A stretch of 27,500 nt of DNA from Chrysomallon squamiferum. Its lineage: Eukaryota > Mollusca > Gastropoda > Neomphalida > Peltospiridae. This document shows positions 10,965-21,283 of the stretch, one piece after another (position 1 is the first letter of the stretch; each line of letters opens with the position of its first letter). A model generated the notes under the pieces. That model saw only the letters and a program-made list of their open reading frames with translations, did not search any database and was not told the DNA's origin. A program made the translations under genes and the position numbers. Location of the stretch: assembly GCA_012295275.1 (NCBI GenBank), contig CM022672.1:33149716-33177215 (forward strand), written 5' to 3'.

Positions 10965-11215
10965 ATAAACAAAACTTGGAAAAGCAGACGGCCATATATT
11001 CAAAACTACTTTAAAAATATTTTCTTTAAAACGTTCATTTTTAATCTTTATAAACAATGCTTGGAAAAGCAGACAGAAATATTCATATCCAAATTATTTT
11101 TATAACTACTTTAAAAATCTTTTCTTTAAAAACATTCATCTTTAATCTTTATAAACAAAACTTGGAAAAGCAGACAGACATTCGTATTAAAATTGGTTTT
11201 AAAAACTACTTTACA
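10965..11215. repeat. Three-copy minisatellite, about 85-100 bp unit
   Basis: TTGGAAAAGCAGAC begins at 10976, 11061 and 11162. Each copy carries 'actactttaaaaat' and 'taatctttataaacaa' parts in the same order; copy 2 is longer by about 16 bases. Confidence 0.82.
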
Positions 11216-11528
11216 TGACAGTTAATCCTTTAAAACTTTTTTCTCTAATATTTTACATTTTGTATTAAACCTGCTGTAAGAAACTAATTTAAGATATTCT
11301 GAACTTGTCATGCTCCGATGAACAAAGCAAATTTACATTATATACTTTGTCACTGTTCACTGATTATTACTAATCCCTGTTTGAGATATGGGGTGAACAG
11401 ATGAGTGGTTTAGTAGAAATCATGGTTACTTATCTCACTGACAAGAGGTGTGTTTTAAACAAGATTTCTGTTTATTATTACTGTGTTTAGTAGTTTACTC
11501 ATCATGGTATTTACTACCATGTCTGTGT

Positions 11529-11704
11529 GGAAGAGAAAGATATGTGTGTGTGTATATGTGTGTGTGTGGCTGTCTCTCTCTCTCTCTATCTCTAGCTCTC
11601 TTTTTCTCTCTATATTTCTATCTCACTCTTTCTCTTTCTGTCTCTCTTTCTCTGTATCTCTCTCTCTCACTCTCTCTGTTTTTATCTCTGTGTCTGTCTG
11701 TCTC

Positions 11705-11752
<48 letters not shown>
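11529..11752. repeat. (TG)n, interrupted (TC)n, then (AC)n
   Basis: TG units at about 11541-11570, imperfect TC to 11730, then AC to 11752. Again TC is followed by AC. Confidence 0.9.
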
Positions 11753-11753
<1 letters not shown>

Positions 11754-11875
11754 ATCAACTTTCTTGATGGAATAAAAAAATACCCAACATCTCCACCCAA
11801 TACGACACAAAGCTTTGTGTGGGCGAGAAGACAACAAAACCGAGTTGAAACGTGAAACTGTGTGTTTCAGTTCTG

Positions 11876-11876
<1 letters not shown>

Positions 11877-11914
<38 letters not shown>
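11877..11914. repeat. (AC)n microsatellite
   Basis: About 18 AC units. Confidence 0.9.
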
Positions 11915-11917
<3 letters not shown>

Positions 11918-12333
11918 CAATAACACATCAACATCTTATCAGTTAGTGACACGAATCAAAACCAAAAAGAAAATCTCAAACAGGTCTGGTAAGTTTTTTT
12001 TTTACAAGCAAATATTTCTATGCAAATATTTTTAAATATAGACATGTGTAAGTGGATTGAGATAAAAAAAAAAAATGTTTTTTTTTTTCTCTTCTTTTTT
12101 CTTTTTAATGTTTTGTTAATAAAGTGATCGTTGTATCGTGAAAATTTGAAGTGCGGCTGCAAAAGTTTTTTTTTTTTTTTTATATACAGAGGAAATTTAT
12201 TTTCGTACAGATGATTCAGTGGAGAAGTACAGTCAAAGTGATTTTTAGAGAGAAATTTTTAAAATATGGCCTATGCAATGAGAAATCTGTTGAGACTGTT
12301 ATTTCTAATGAGAGATGGAGAGAAATATTATCA

Positions 12334-12372
12334 AAAAAAAAAAAAAAGAGAAAAAAAAAAAAAAAAAAAAAA
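12334..12372. repeat. Poly-A tract
   Basis: About 38 A with two G interruptions. A poly-T run (12164-12181) lies 150 bp before it. Confidence 0.85.
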
Positions 12373-13356
12373 ATTAATGATACCAAGAGAATTTTAAAAA
12401 AAATTAAAAATAAATACGACAACTAAATAAATAAATAAAGAACATTATACAAAATATTTGAGAAATGTTTAAAATATAGCAGCTATTTTCAGAATTTATT
12501 TATTCTTTTTAGACCACAGGTATTTTTCATGCCAGTTTGTTCGAAAATTTAGTCTGTGGCCATTTTTAGTAAAAAGAATTATTTGTAGTCACAGCTCTTT
12601 TTAATTGTTGACAGAATACTTTAAAAAAATAAAAATGTTTTATAGAAAAACAGTAAATTTTTTATGATACAGACAATATATATATATATATATATATAAA
12701 AAATAATGAGAAGTTTATTTAATTGTATAAAGAGAAACAGAATATTAAACATTACAATACAGGCAAATTTGTAAACTATCACTACATAATAAAAAGTTTA
12801 TTTTAAATTATACAGTGAAATTTTTATATTAATATAAAATTATGTAAAATGATGTTGAATGATCAGGAGATACAGAATTTTTGAAAAAGGTCATTTGGTG
12901 ATATCATCATTCAATAACTTTTCAACATAATATTAGTAATATAAAACAAAAATACAAAAAAAAAGAAAGAAAAATAAGTGTAAATAAGAAAAAATAATAA
13001 ATAAAATAATAATAACAATAAATAATAGAATTTGAAAATATAATACATGATAAATATGGATTTGTATTTAATTAAAAAAAAATAAATAAATAAGGAAAAT
13101 TAAAAGTATAGCATAGATAAATATAGATTTTATTTAAGTATCTTTTAATAACAAAAAATAAAAAATTCTATTTCTCTCCATTAGAATTAGAAATAACTGG
13201 ATTCTCTATTGATCTCAAGTATTTGGCAGCCATCTTGAGTTTATCATTAATTATATAAACCACACTGACAGTGAGAATGTTCAAATTGTGATTAAATTTT
13301 AACTATTCATGATACTAGCGATGTGTACTTAAGTAAGTAAACGTGCGTGATCACAT

Positions 13357-13358
<2 letters not shown>

Positions 13359-13419
<61 letters not shown>

Positions 13420-13421
13420 GA

Positions 13422-13510
<89 letters not shown>
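13359..13510. repeat. Long (AC)n microsatellite
   Basis: About 150 bp of AC with AGAC interruptions near 13415 and 13453. Confidence 0.95.
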
Positions 13511-13512
<2 letters not shown>

Positions 13513-13635
13513 AGTTCTTCTTAAATATAATTATATAAAGTCTTCATTACTAAATAATATTTTTTAAAACTGAATGAAGATTTATAAATTAATTTTACCT
13601 GATACGACAATAATTATACACCAAAATAAACTTTT

Positions 13636-13637
<2 letters not shown>

Positions 13638-13672
<35 letters not shown>
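13638..13672. repeat. (TA)n microsatellite
   Basis: About 16 TA units. Confidence 0.9.
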
Positions 13673-13674
<2 letters not shown>

Positions 13675-13969
13675 TATATCTATGCAAAAATATTTTTAAA
13701 TTCTTCTTTTTTTAACCTTAATTTATTTAATTTTTCAGTTTTACTTGTTTAAAAAAAAAATAGGTTACCATTAAAAATTATTCTGTTTATTTATCTCATA
13801 AATAAATTCTCAGATTTGTTTCTTTACAATTACAATTATGCAAAGATAAAAATAATAATTGACATGATTCTATTAATTGTGAAAAGCATTATTTTATCAG
13901 TATAAAAACTGATGTACCCTAAGGAAATGTTCTGTTTCTTCATATAATAAAAACTGCTGAACATTTTTT

Positions 13970-13991
13970 TATATATATGTATGTTTATATG

Positions 13992-14023
<32 letters not shown>

Positions 14024-14052
14024 TGTATGTATGTGTGTGTGTATGTATATAC

Positions 14053-14112
<60 letters not shown>
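13970..14112. repeat. (GTAT)n, (GT)n and (TA)n compound array
   Basis: About ten TATG units, a short TG run, then two TA runs separated by GTGTGTG. Confidence 0.92.
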
Positions 14113-14115
<3 letters not shown>

Positions 14116-14294
14116 TGATGTTAATTACTATTTGTAGGAAGTTTGTCCATTAACATATTTTAATGATAGTGTGTCCAGGTTTTTTTTTGAGTCTAATAAT
14201 TAAACATCAAAGACAATAAATACTTTAGATTTTATGTAAAAATATGCTCAGATTTGCTAATATTTCAGTAGAATAAAGACATACACCTCCCATA

Positions 14295-14297
<3 letters not shown>

Positions 14298-14380
<83 letters not shown>

Positions 14381-14395
14381 ACACAGACACACACG
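14298..14395. repeat. (AC)n microsatellite
   Basis: About 37 AC units followed by AGAC variants, then a purine-rich GAAAGA segment to 14440. Confidence 0.95.
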
Positions 14396-15124
14396 AGATA
14401 CAAAGAGAGAAAGAAAGAGCTAGAAAGAGAAGAGAGAAAAAGATACAGAACTTTAAATAAGAATGAAAGAAAAAGAAAACAGAACTTGTTGAAATAAACA
14501 AATGAATGCAACACATAAACAACATCATAATGTGGTTTAGATATTTATGATTATTAAAAAACCAAAAATATAAGAATAAAGAAAAATGAGGCTAATGAAG
14601 AAAATATATAAAAAAGTTAAAAAAACAACAACATATATTCATAAATTAGAAAATGAGTTTTAGATAAGAAATGAAAAAAGTTTATCAGAAATACAAATTA
14701 ACTATAATTTTTAAATTATGATAAATGATAAAAATTAAATAAATGAGGAAATAAAATTTTAAAATATGTTTTTTTTATAAATAATTTTAAAAGTTATATA
14801 ATGTAACAGATATTATAGAAAGAAACACAGATGATTATATTTAAATACTGCAACTGAAAAACAGTAGTTAAACAACAGTTGTTGAAATAATCAAATGATT
14901 CATGAATTAAAATATAAAATAATAAGAAGAAAAAAGTCTAGAAGAATTAATGAGTGAAAAATATAGTAACATTAATGAGTGAATGGAAAAGTGTTGAGTG
15001 AAAAATGAAAATTGTCAAAATATACTAATAACTAAAATGGAGGATTCAGTAAGATTTTACTTTTGATTTGAAAAAACCTAAAATGATTATAATAGTGAAA
15101 AGAAGGTAAGATAATGTAAGTATT

Positions 15125-15780
15125 TTTCTTTTTTTAAAAAGGGTAAAAAGTAAACTTAAAAAGGTACAGAAAGAAAATATAGTAAAAACTATGATAAGAA
15201 AGAAAAGTTAAAGAAAAGAATGGAAAGAAAGGATAACAAAAAAAAAAAAAAAAAAAAGAAAAGAAAGGAGAGTAAGAAAAAGAAAGGAAAGTTAAAAGTA
15301 TGAAAAAGAATAAAGTTAAAAATAAGGTTTGGAAGATTAAAGTTAAAAAAAGAAAAAACATATAAAAAGAAAGAAAAGCAAAAAAGTGTAATTGAAAAGG
15401 AAATACAAATATCTGAAACATAAAATAAAGAAACATAAAAAGAATATAAGAAGGGAAAGTAAGAAAACAAAAGAAAAGAAAGAAAAGCAAAACAATGTAT
15501 GAAAATAAAATTAAAATTAAAACAAAGTATGATAAGATAAGAAAAATAAATGCTCAAAAAAAAAAAAAAAAAAAAAGATTAAAAGAAATGGATGAAACAA
15601 AATATTTAAAAAAAAAAAGGTATGGAAAACAAAATAAATTAAAACAAAAAAAATCAAGAAAAAAATTTCAAATAAATAAAATATCCTTACAGCAAGGAAA
15701 GCGAAAAAAAAAAACGTTTGACAAGAAAGAAAACAAAAAACAGGAATGAGAAAATGTTGAAAAAAAAAAAAAGAAATGAA
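15125..15780. repeat. Purine-rich (AAAG/AAGG) low-complexity tract
   Basis: About 650 bp in which the + strand is nearly all A and G with few T and very few C. The Phe-rich minus-strand ORFs are its translation. It lies just inside the intron after CCDC180 exon I. Confidence 0.85.
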
Positions 15781-15798
15781 AAACGTAAGAAAATTTAC

Positions 15799-16311
15799 CT
15801 TTAAATCAGTGTCTGATGTGTATGACAGGTGTCTGCCTTTGTCGTCTGTGTATGGATCCTTCGCTTCAGCGTCGCTGCCCTCGGCAACAGCTTTCTGTGA
15901 AGAATCTTTCGTACCAACCAATTTTGACGATCGTCTCCGATGGTGTACCTTTTCTGTACTGTGAGTAGAACCCTGTGTTGTAGTAGCTGAGGTATCTGGT
16001 GTTATAGTACCTGCAGTATCCTGGGTGGCATCACCTGTAGTATCCTGTGTTGTATCACCAGTAGTATCCTGTGTTGTATCACCTGCAGTATCCTGGGTTG
16101 TATCACCAGTAGTATCCTGTGTTGTATCGCCTGCAGTATCCTGGTTTGTACCACCAGCATTGTCTGGGGTTGTATCACCTGCAGTATCTGGTGTTGCAGT
16201 ATCTGTAGCAGTATCCTGGGTTGTATCTGGTGTTGCATCGCCTGTTGTATCCTTTGTGGTTTCACCTGCTGTCTCATCAGTTGCTTTTGTGGCTGCTTTG
16301 TCAGTTTCACT
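15799..16311 (-). CDS. CCDC180: CCDC180 exon I, Thr/Asp-rich repetitive linker
   Basis: This exon is 513 bp (171 codons), phase 0 to 0; the acceptor is cttgcttgcag and the donor is TTTAAAG followed by gtaaat. The first about 120 residues are Thr, Asp, Gly, Ala and Gln only, in eight-residue units such as DTTQDTTG and DTAGDTTQ. The last 50 are mixed and charged (VHHRRRSSKLVGTKDSSQ to SYTSDTDLK). Human CCDC180 also has a long low-complexity linker after DUF4455, but it is Glu/Ser-rich, so position is shared and sequence is not. The repeat frame is open throughout and spliced in phase, which supports it being translated. The linker is likely disordered. The donor implies further exons to the left, which I could not find. 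Confidence 0.8.
16018..16262 (-). repeat. CCDC180: 24-bp coding minisatellite inside CCDC180 exon I
   Basis: About ten imperfect 24-bp units (on the + strand, variants of gtatcctgtgttgtatcacc plus four bases) encode the DT-rich octapeptides. A unit length that is a multiple of three lets copies be gained or lost without breaking the frame. The reverse strand is also open (Val/Ser-rich), which is a by-product of the repeat and not a gene. Confidence 0.85.
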
Positions 16312-16507
16312 CTGCAAGCAAGAAAAAACATTTGTTTTTGTATTTCACAGAGGAAAGACATGCATGTTACTGAAATTAATAATTTCAAAGTCTTTGGTTT
16401 GTTTCATTTGCGCCGAATTGCAGTGTAATGACATCTTATCAGACAGTGTTTTTGTCTAATAACTGCATTTATCTTTTGTTAATTAATGTTTGTGACAAAA
16501 AAATAAC

Positions 16508-16509
16508 AA

Positions 16510-16560
<51 letters not shown>
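16508..16560. repeat. Poly-A tract of about 50 bases (poly-U in the CCDC180 transcript)
   Basis: Positions 16511-16560 are all A as given. It is in the intron between CCDC180 exons H and I, 200 bp before the exon I acceptor. Confidence 0.95.
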
Positions 16561-16562
<2 letters not shown>

Positions 16563-16643
16563 GCCTGAATATGTTATTGCATATTTCCTTAATCTTTGAG
16601 GACCAATATTAAATTTAAATGTTATTTTTTGGGAACAGAGAAA

Positions 16644-16650
16644 ACACACA

Positions 16651-16722
<72 letters not shown>
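16644..16722. repeat. (AC)n microsatellite ((UG)n in the CCDC180 transcript)
   Basis: About 36 AC units in the exon H-I intron. Confidence 0.95.
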
Positions 16723-16724
<2 letters not shown>

Positions 16725-17096
16725 GACACATAAAAAAAAATCTTTCAGTGATCCTTAATTAATCCTTCAGAAACTCTTTAAGATAATTCATTTGTACTTC
16801 CGATTTTATTTCATATTCTGTATTCTGCACAACTCTGAATACTTATTTTTAATAAACTGTCATAAAAAAGTTACAAACATGCTTAGTACATGGACAAAAA
16901 TTTTAATTTAAAAAAATAAAATAAAACAACAATTAATTAGCACCAAAATTCATACATCAATTACCAAACGAAGGCTTTTTTTTTAGTAAAACCACCACAA
17001 GCATCATTTACCCATAATGCAACTGAAGGATTCACTTAATCAGATAAATATAATCATATCAGGTAGAGAACAGTAAAAATAAAGGAGGCGGCGTAC

Positions 17097-17259
17097 ATCT
17101 AGACTGGTGCTTGTTATTATCTTCTTCCTGCGAGTCTTTTTGTGCCTGTCGACGTTGAAGTAACGACAGACGATGTGGTCGTAGCCTTCAAGTTCAAATC
17201 TGGCCATCACTGGGTACGATTTGACAATGTCTGTCTGCTTCTTGTGAAATACTTCATAG
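17097..17259 (-). CDS. CCDC180: CCDC180 exon H (end of DUF4455), donor uncertain
   Basis: The acceptor is ttctaattgcag, and AG plus C gives Ser; then YEVFHKKQTDIVKSYPVMAR, EGYDHIVCRYFNVD and a basic cluster RHKKTRRKK. In human CCDC180 the same YE-FH ... YP ... YF-V order closes DUF4455. The 3' end is less certain. The only nearby GT that leaves phase 0 for exon I is GAT followed by gtacgc (17097/17096), which is weak; the upstream AAC/gtcgac is a second phase-0 option. If the intron is kept, the frame reads on for 19 codons to TGA at 17040-17042, which would end the protein just after DUF4455. Phase arithmetic favours 17097. Confidence 0.75.
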
Positions 17260-17273
17260 CTGCAATTAGAAGA

Positions 17274-17900
17274 ATGAATGAATGAATGAATGAATGAATG
17301 AATAAAGTAAATAAATAAGTAAATAAATAATATATAAATAAATAAACAAATAAATAAATACATAAATAAATAAACAAATAAATAAATAAATAAACTAAAA
17401 TATATGTATAAGTAAGTAAATATATAAGTAAATAAATAAATAAATAAACAAACACACAAACAAATAAATAAACTAAAATATGTGTAAGTAAGTAAGTAAA
17501 TATATAAGTAAATAAACAAACAAACAAATAAATAAATAAACTAAAATATATGTATAAATAAATAAATTAAATAAACAAACAAACAAATTAAATAAATAAA
17601 ATATATGTATATATAAGTAAATAAATAAATAATGTAAATAAATAAATTTTAAATAAATAAATAAATATAAATAAAACAAACAAATAAAAAAATAAATAAC
17701 TAAAATAAATATATAAATATATTAAATAAATATATAAATAAATAAATAAATAAACAAAAAAAATAAATAAATAAATAAACAAATAAACAAATAAATAAAT
17801 AAATAAATAAATAAATAAAAAAAATGTATGTATGTGCATATATGTATATATGTAAGTAAGTAAATAAGTAAATAAATAAACAAATAAACAAAAAAATAAT
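17274..17900. repeat. (GAAT)n and (AAAT)n tetranucleotide array
   Basis: Six GAAT units nearest exon H pass into about 600 bp of AAAT with AAAC and AAGT variants and higher-order copies. Read on the minus strand it ends 15 bases before the exon H acceptor. Tyr/Leu/Ile-rich ORFs over it are artefacts. Confidence 0.93.
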
Positions 17901-18350
17901 ATTGACAGATAATTAGTGTATAATTTAAAAAATGTATGGATTTTATAATGACCATTTAAAATTATTTAGGCCACCAACATCAACAAAAATTTTAAAAATT
18001 TAATTTTAAAATAAAAAAGTAAAGAAAATTTCACCGTTTAGAAATAAAGAATAAAACAATTTATTATCACAAGTTAAGATCCTGTTAAAGTTTTTAGAAT
18101 TTATTGTTAAAATATAAAGAAACCCCAAAAATTTGTTATCACAATTTTAGTTATTGTTAAAAAAATAAAGGAAACAAAAATTTAGACTTTTTTTTAAAAT
18201 TAATAATATCAGAATTAATATAAAGTGAGTTTGTGAAAAATTAAGAATTTATTATCATAAACTGAAATATTTGTGAAAAAAAAAATGAAGGAACAAAATC
18301 AAATGAAAAATTGAAAAAAATCACAATTATCACAAAGTAAGATATTGCTA

Positions 18351-18437
18351 AGAGTTTGTGAAATCTTTTGAATTTGGTATCAAAGAAGAGTTTGTGAAAT
18401 GTTTTGAATTTGGTATCAAAGAAGTGTTTGTGAAATG
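18351..18437. repeat. 36-bp tandem repeat
   Basis: GTTTGTGAAAT begins at 18354, 18390 and 18426, 36 apart. The first two units are nearly identical and the third is partial. Confidence 0.88.
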
Positions 18438-18466
18438 TTACTACATAAAATTGGACTGAAATTTAC

Positions 18467-18582
18467 CTCATTCTGATTTTGTCGAGCATGTCTTTGGCAG
18501 TTACAAGGTCGTCTCTGAGCTCAGCTTCAGTTGCATCCTGCCTCATCTTGTCCATCACAATGTCCAGATTGGCTTCTCTCTC
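18467..18582 (-). CDS. CCDC180: CCDC180 exon G (DUF4455)
   Basis: This exon is 116 bp; the acceptor is ttttttgcag and the donor is ATGAG followed by gtaaat. It encodes EREANLDIVMDKMRQDATEA and on to LVTAKDMLDKIRM, leaving AG for the next exon. The 'EA-LD--MD-MRQ----E--' pattern matches human '[20 protein letters not shown]'. A 36-bp tandem repeat (18351-18437) begins 30 bp into the downstream intron. Confidence 0.87.
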
Positions 18583-18974
18583 CTGCAAAAAAAATATATA
18601 TTTTGTTTAAAAAATCATTAAAACAAAAACGAGACTTTTTTAAATTTTGTTTTTACCAGAAGATAAAATGAAAGACTTCAGGTATTTAGTCTCAAGATTT
18701 TCTCAGTAATAAAAAAAAAATTCTTATAATAAAAAAGAAAAAAAAAAATGGAAAAAGACTCATAATCCACTTTAAATCAACAAAAACAACAAAAAATAGA
18801 AAAAAACAATCACATCTCCTTTTTTTAAACAGATGAAGAAAAAATATTAGAAATTTTTTTCCATCTTGGTAACAAAAGCAGAAGATGATGTAAAGGAAGG
18901 AAGGTTACAAAAAAAATAAAAAAATAAAAAAATTTGGTGCGGATGTGAAAAAAACAAGATGGCTGAAAGGTAAC

Positions 18975-19148
18975 CTGGTTGTATCCGTCGTGCGTCTGCC
19001 GGGAATGTTCCAGTTTCTCCTGCAGACGACGTTCCTGTTTGGCCAGTCCGATCTCGTGCACGTCCCAGAGGTGACTGGCTCCCTGCGCAAACTTGAACAT
19101 CGCGCGGATCCTCTCGTTCATCAGCACGTTGTGCACCTCGATGTTTTT
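18975..19148 (-). CDS. CCDC180: CCDC180 exon F (DUF4455)
   Basis: This exon is 174 bp (58 codons), phase 0 to 0; the acceptor is cttcctttcag and the donor is CAG followed by gttacc. It encodes KNIEVHNVLMNERIRAMFKF, then GASHLWDVHE and a charged heptad-like stretch LAKQERRLQEKLEHSRQTH. The W-D-HE and ELEKR-like strings match the human 'LWEAHQSEL---ELELEKRMEQ' segment. It is the most GC-rich of the nine exons. The acceptor sits at the edge of a 92-bp tandem duplication (see the repeat entry). Confidence 0.88.
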
Positions 19149-19340
19149 CTGAAAGGAAGATGAGAAGTAAATGCATTAAGACAGACGTCGTTGTTTTTTT
19201 TAAAATTAATAAACGTATGTTGTCTTAAAACAGTGTTTTTATGAAAGGAAGATGAGAAGTAAATGTGTTAAAATAGATGTTTTTTGTTTTTTTTTAAATT
19301 AATAAATGTATGTTGTCTTAAAACAGTGTTTTTATGAAAA
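19142..19340. repeat. 92-bp tandem duplication at the CCDC180 exon F acceptor
   Basis: The segment from gaaaggaagatgagaag at 19151 recurs at 19243, and its right-hand end (gtttttatgaaaa) recurs a third time near 19328. The unit includes the acceptor sequence and the first bases of exon F. Confidence 0.88.
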
Positions 19341-19374
19341 CAAAATTAAAATACCCTTTGAATATGTACACGTG

Positions 19375-19710
19375 TATACACAGACACACACACGCATAAT
19401 ATACACACACACACACACTTACATACATATATAAATACACATACGTACACATATACATTCATTCATAGAGACATACATACATACATACATATACATTCAT
19501 ACACTCATACATACATAAATACATACATACATAAATACATACATTCATACATACATTCGTACAAACATATACATACACTCATACACACATTCACACATAA
19601 GTAAGTAAATAAGTAAACAAATAATGAAATAAATAAATAAATAAGTAAGTAAATAAAAATATAACTAGGTTTATATATGAAAGTAAACAAATAAACAAAT
19701 AAATAAAAAT
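19375..19710. repeat. (CATA)n and (AAAT)n simple-repeat region
   Basis: ACACAC, then CATACATA-type units to about 19590, then AAGT/AAAT units. Confidence 0.88.
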
Positions 19711-20057
19711 AATATTGGCAGATAAGTCATGTTTAATTTAAAAATATTTTATACAGATTTTAATAAAGGCCACCAAGCTCATAAAAGAAATATTTGGTCA
19801 CAAAAGAATAAAATATAAATGTTGAAATATAAAAAAAAATAATGTAAAGAAATTACTAAAAGAAATTTTAAAACATAAAAAAAACCCCACAAAACCCCCC
19901 AAAACAATTCACCGATAAGAAATAAATTAATAAAAACTAATATTATCACAATTTAAGATCCTGTTAAACGTTTGTGAAGAATAAAAAGTTTGTTACCACC
20001 ATTTGAATCAAGAAAGCCCCAAGAATTTTGTTATCACATTCATTCATACAAACATAT

Positions 20058-20059
20058 AT

Positions 20060-20108
<49 letters not shown>

Positions 20109-20110
20109 CA
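20058..20110. repeat. (AC)n microsatellite
   Basis: About 17 AC units flanked by ATAT words. Confidence 0.9.
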
Positions 20111-20227
20111 GTTTTATCATCATCTAAACATAAGTACTACAGATTCACTGCTATGAAGTAAGACAACACAGAACTTCTTTCAAGTCTGGAAAAATAAACA
20201 GGAGGCTGACCAAAGAGATACACTGAC

Positions 20228-20350
20228 CTCCATTGTTTCCAGAGTCTCCTCAAACATGGCTTGTCTGTCTCCTACCAGGTGCAGCATGTGTTTGTTGACA
20301 GTCTCCTGCGCTGTTTCAGCATTACATATACCTGACTGTATCATCTCCTC
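20228..20350 (-). CDS. CCDC180: CCDC180 exon E (DUF4455)
   Basis: This exon is 123 bp (41 codons), phase 0 to 0; the acceptor is aattttcag and the donor is GAG followed by gtcagt. The protein runs EEMIQSGICNAETAQETVNK to MFEETLETME. The helix after an 'AE---VN----LVG--Q---EE-LE--' pattern corresponds to the human 'EEEAETLVN ... MVG' segment. The upstream intron contains a poly-A tract of about 40 bases on the + strand (20440-20478), that is poly-U in the transcript, about 90 bp from the acceptor. Confidence 0.87.
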
Positions 20351-20436
20351 CTGAAAATTTAAAAAATAAATTAATAATAATAATAACAGAATAATGTATA
20401 TAGATGTAATTAATTTTTTTAAATTATAGAATATAC

Positions 20437-20438
20437 CC

Positions 20439-20481
<43 letters not shown>

Positions 20482-20625
20482 ATATAATGTAGGTTAGATG
20501 TATATAGATAGGTGTGAGTGATTAAATTTAGTGAAAATTGTTTCCAAAAATTGGCCTAATATAAAAATTTAATTTAACAAAAAAAAAAAAAAAAAAAAAA
20601 AAATTAAAAAAAAAAAAAATAAATA
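20437..20625. repeat. Two long poly-A tracts
   Basis: About 38 A at 20440-20478 and an A-rich tract at 20579-20628 are separated by about 100 bp. Part of that spacer (aaattggc-taatataaa-attta) recurs after the second tract near 20675, so the region is an imperfect duplication. Confidence 0.8.
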
Positions 20626-20951
20626 AAAATGTAAAATTCTGTTTAAGTGATCAATTTAAAAAAATTGTTTTCTAAAATTGGCATAATATAAACATTTAAT
20701 ATTTGAAAGAAAAAAAAACATACATTCTGTTCCCACAAGGTATAATTTTTTTTTTTTAATCAGTTCTGTTTAATCTGTTTTCATATTCTGCCAGTTATTT
20801 TACAAATCTTTACAGTTAGCCAAGCTTATTTCCAACATCAGAGGTCTTCTTTATCAAAGAATTTTAAAAATCATTTAATTTAAATTATTGAAATAATTGA
20901 ATACATTTATACGTAAACCCTACCCTCACCCCAGAAATAATTTAAAATGAA

Positions 20952-21107
20952 TAGATAGACATACAGACAAATAGACAGAGAGACAGACAGTCAGATAAAT
21001 AAATAAATAAATAAGTAAATAAACAAGCGAACAAACAAACAAATAAATGAATAAACAAACAAATAAATGAATAAACAAATAAATGAATAAATAAACAAAT
21101 AAATGAA

Positions 21108-21138
<31 letters not shown>

Positions 21139-21145
21139 ATAGTTA
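20952..21145. repeat. (ACAG)n then (AAAT)n array
   Basis: Short ACAG/AGAT units, then AAAT/AAAC/GAAT units up to 21145. Confidence 0.88.
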
Positions 21146-21283
21146 AATAGTTGAATAATTAAAGAAACAAAATTTTAAAAATATCCTCGTTGAGATTAAA
21201 AATATAAAAATCCGTCAATACTACTGTTGTTAAACAACTAAGAAAAACATGAAATAAAAATTAAATGTTTGTTGATAATTTAC

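Larger units (their letters stand above)
9535..15798. other. CCDC180: Long repeat-rich stretch without recognised exons (possible CCDC180 intron)
   Basis: After the exon I donor no further CCDC180 exon could be recognised on the minus strand here. The stretch holds several large (TC)n, (AC)n, (TA)n and (ATTT)n arrays, a three-copy minisatellite at 10965-11215, a possible tRNA-derived SINE fragment near 10190, and a purine-rich tract at 15125-15780. All long ORFs here are translations of microsatellites or pyrimidine tracts. Short exons of fewer than about 60 bp could have been missed. Confidence 0.55.

Noticed and set aside
10794-11105. 103-codon plus-strand ORF
   Set aside because: Composition is that of surrounding intergenic DNA and it overlaps the three-copy repeat; no recognisable family.
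13190-13245. Short minus-strand ORF starting CAAGATGGCTGCC (also similar AAAATGGCTGCC near 8425)
   Set aside because: The ORF has 21 codons with no splice or family support; ATGGCTGCC words are common in non-coding animal DNA and could be YY1-like sites at most.
16025-16459. Plus-strand Val/Ser-rich ORF antisense to CCDC180 exon I
   Set aside because: Open only because the 24-bp repeat has no stop in that frame; it has no family match.
17040-17891. Tyr/Leu/Ile-rich membrane-protein-like ORFs on the minus strand
   Set aside because: Translation of the (AAAT)n array; no real membrane protein.
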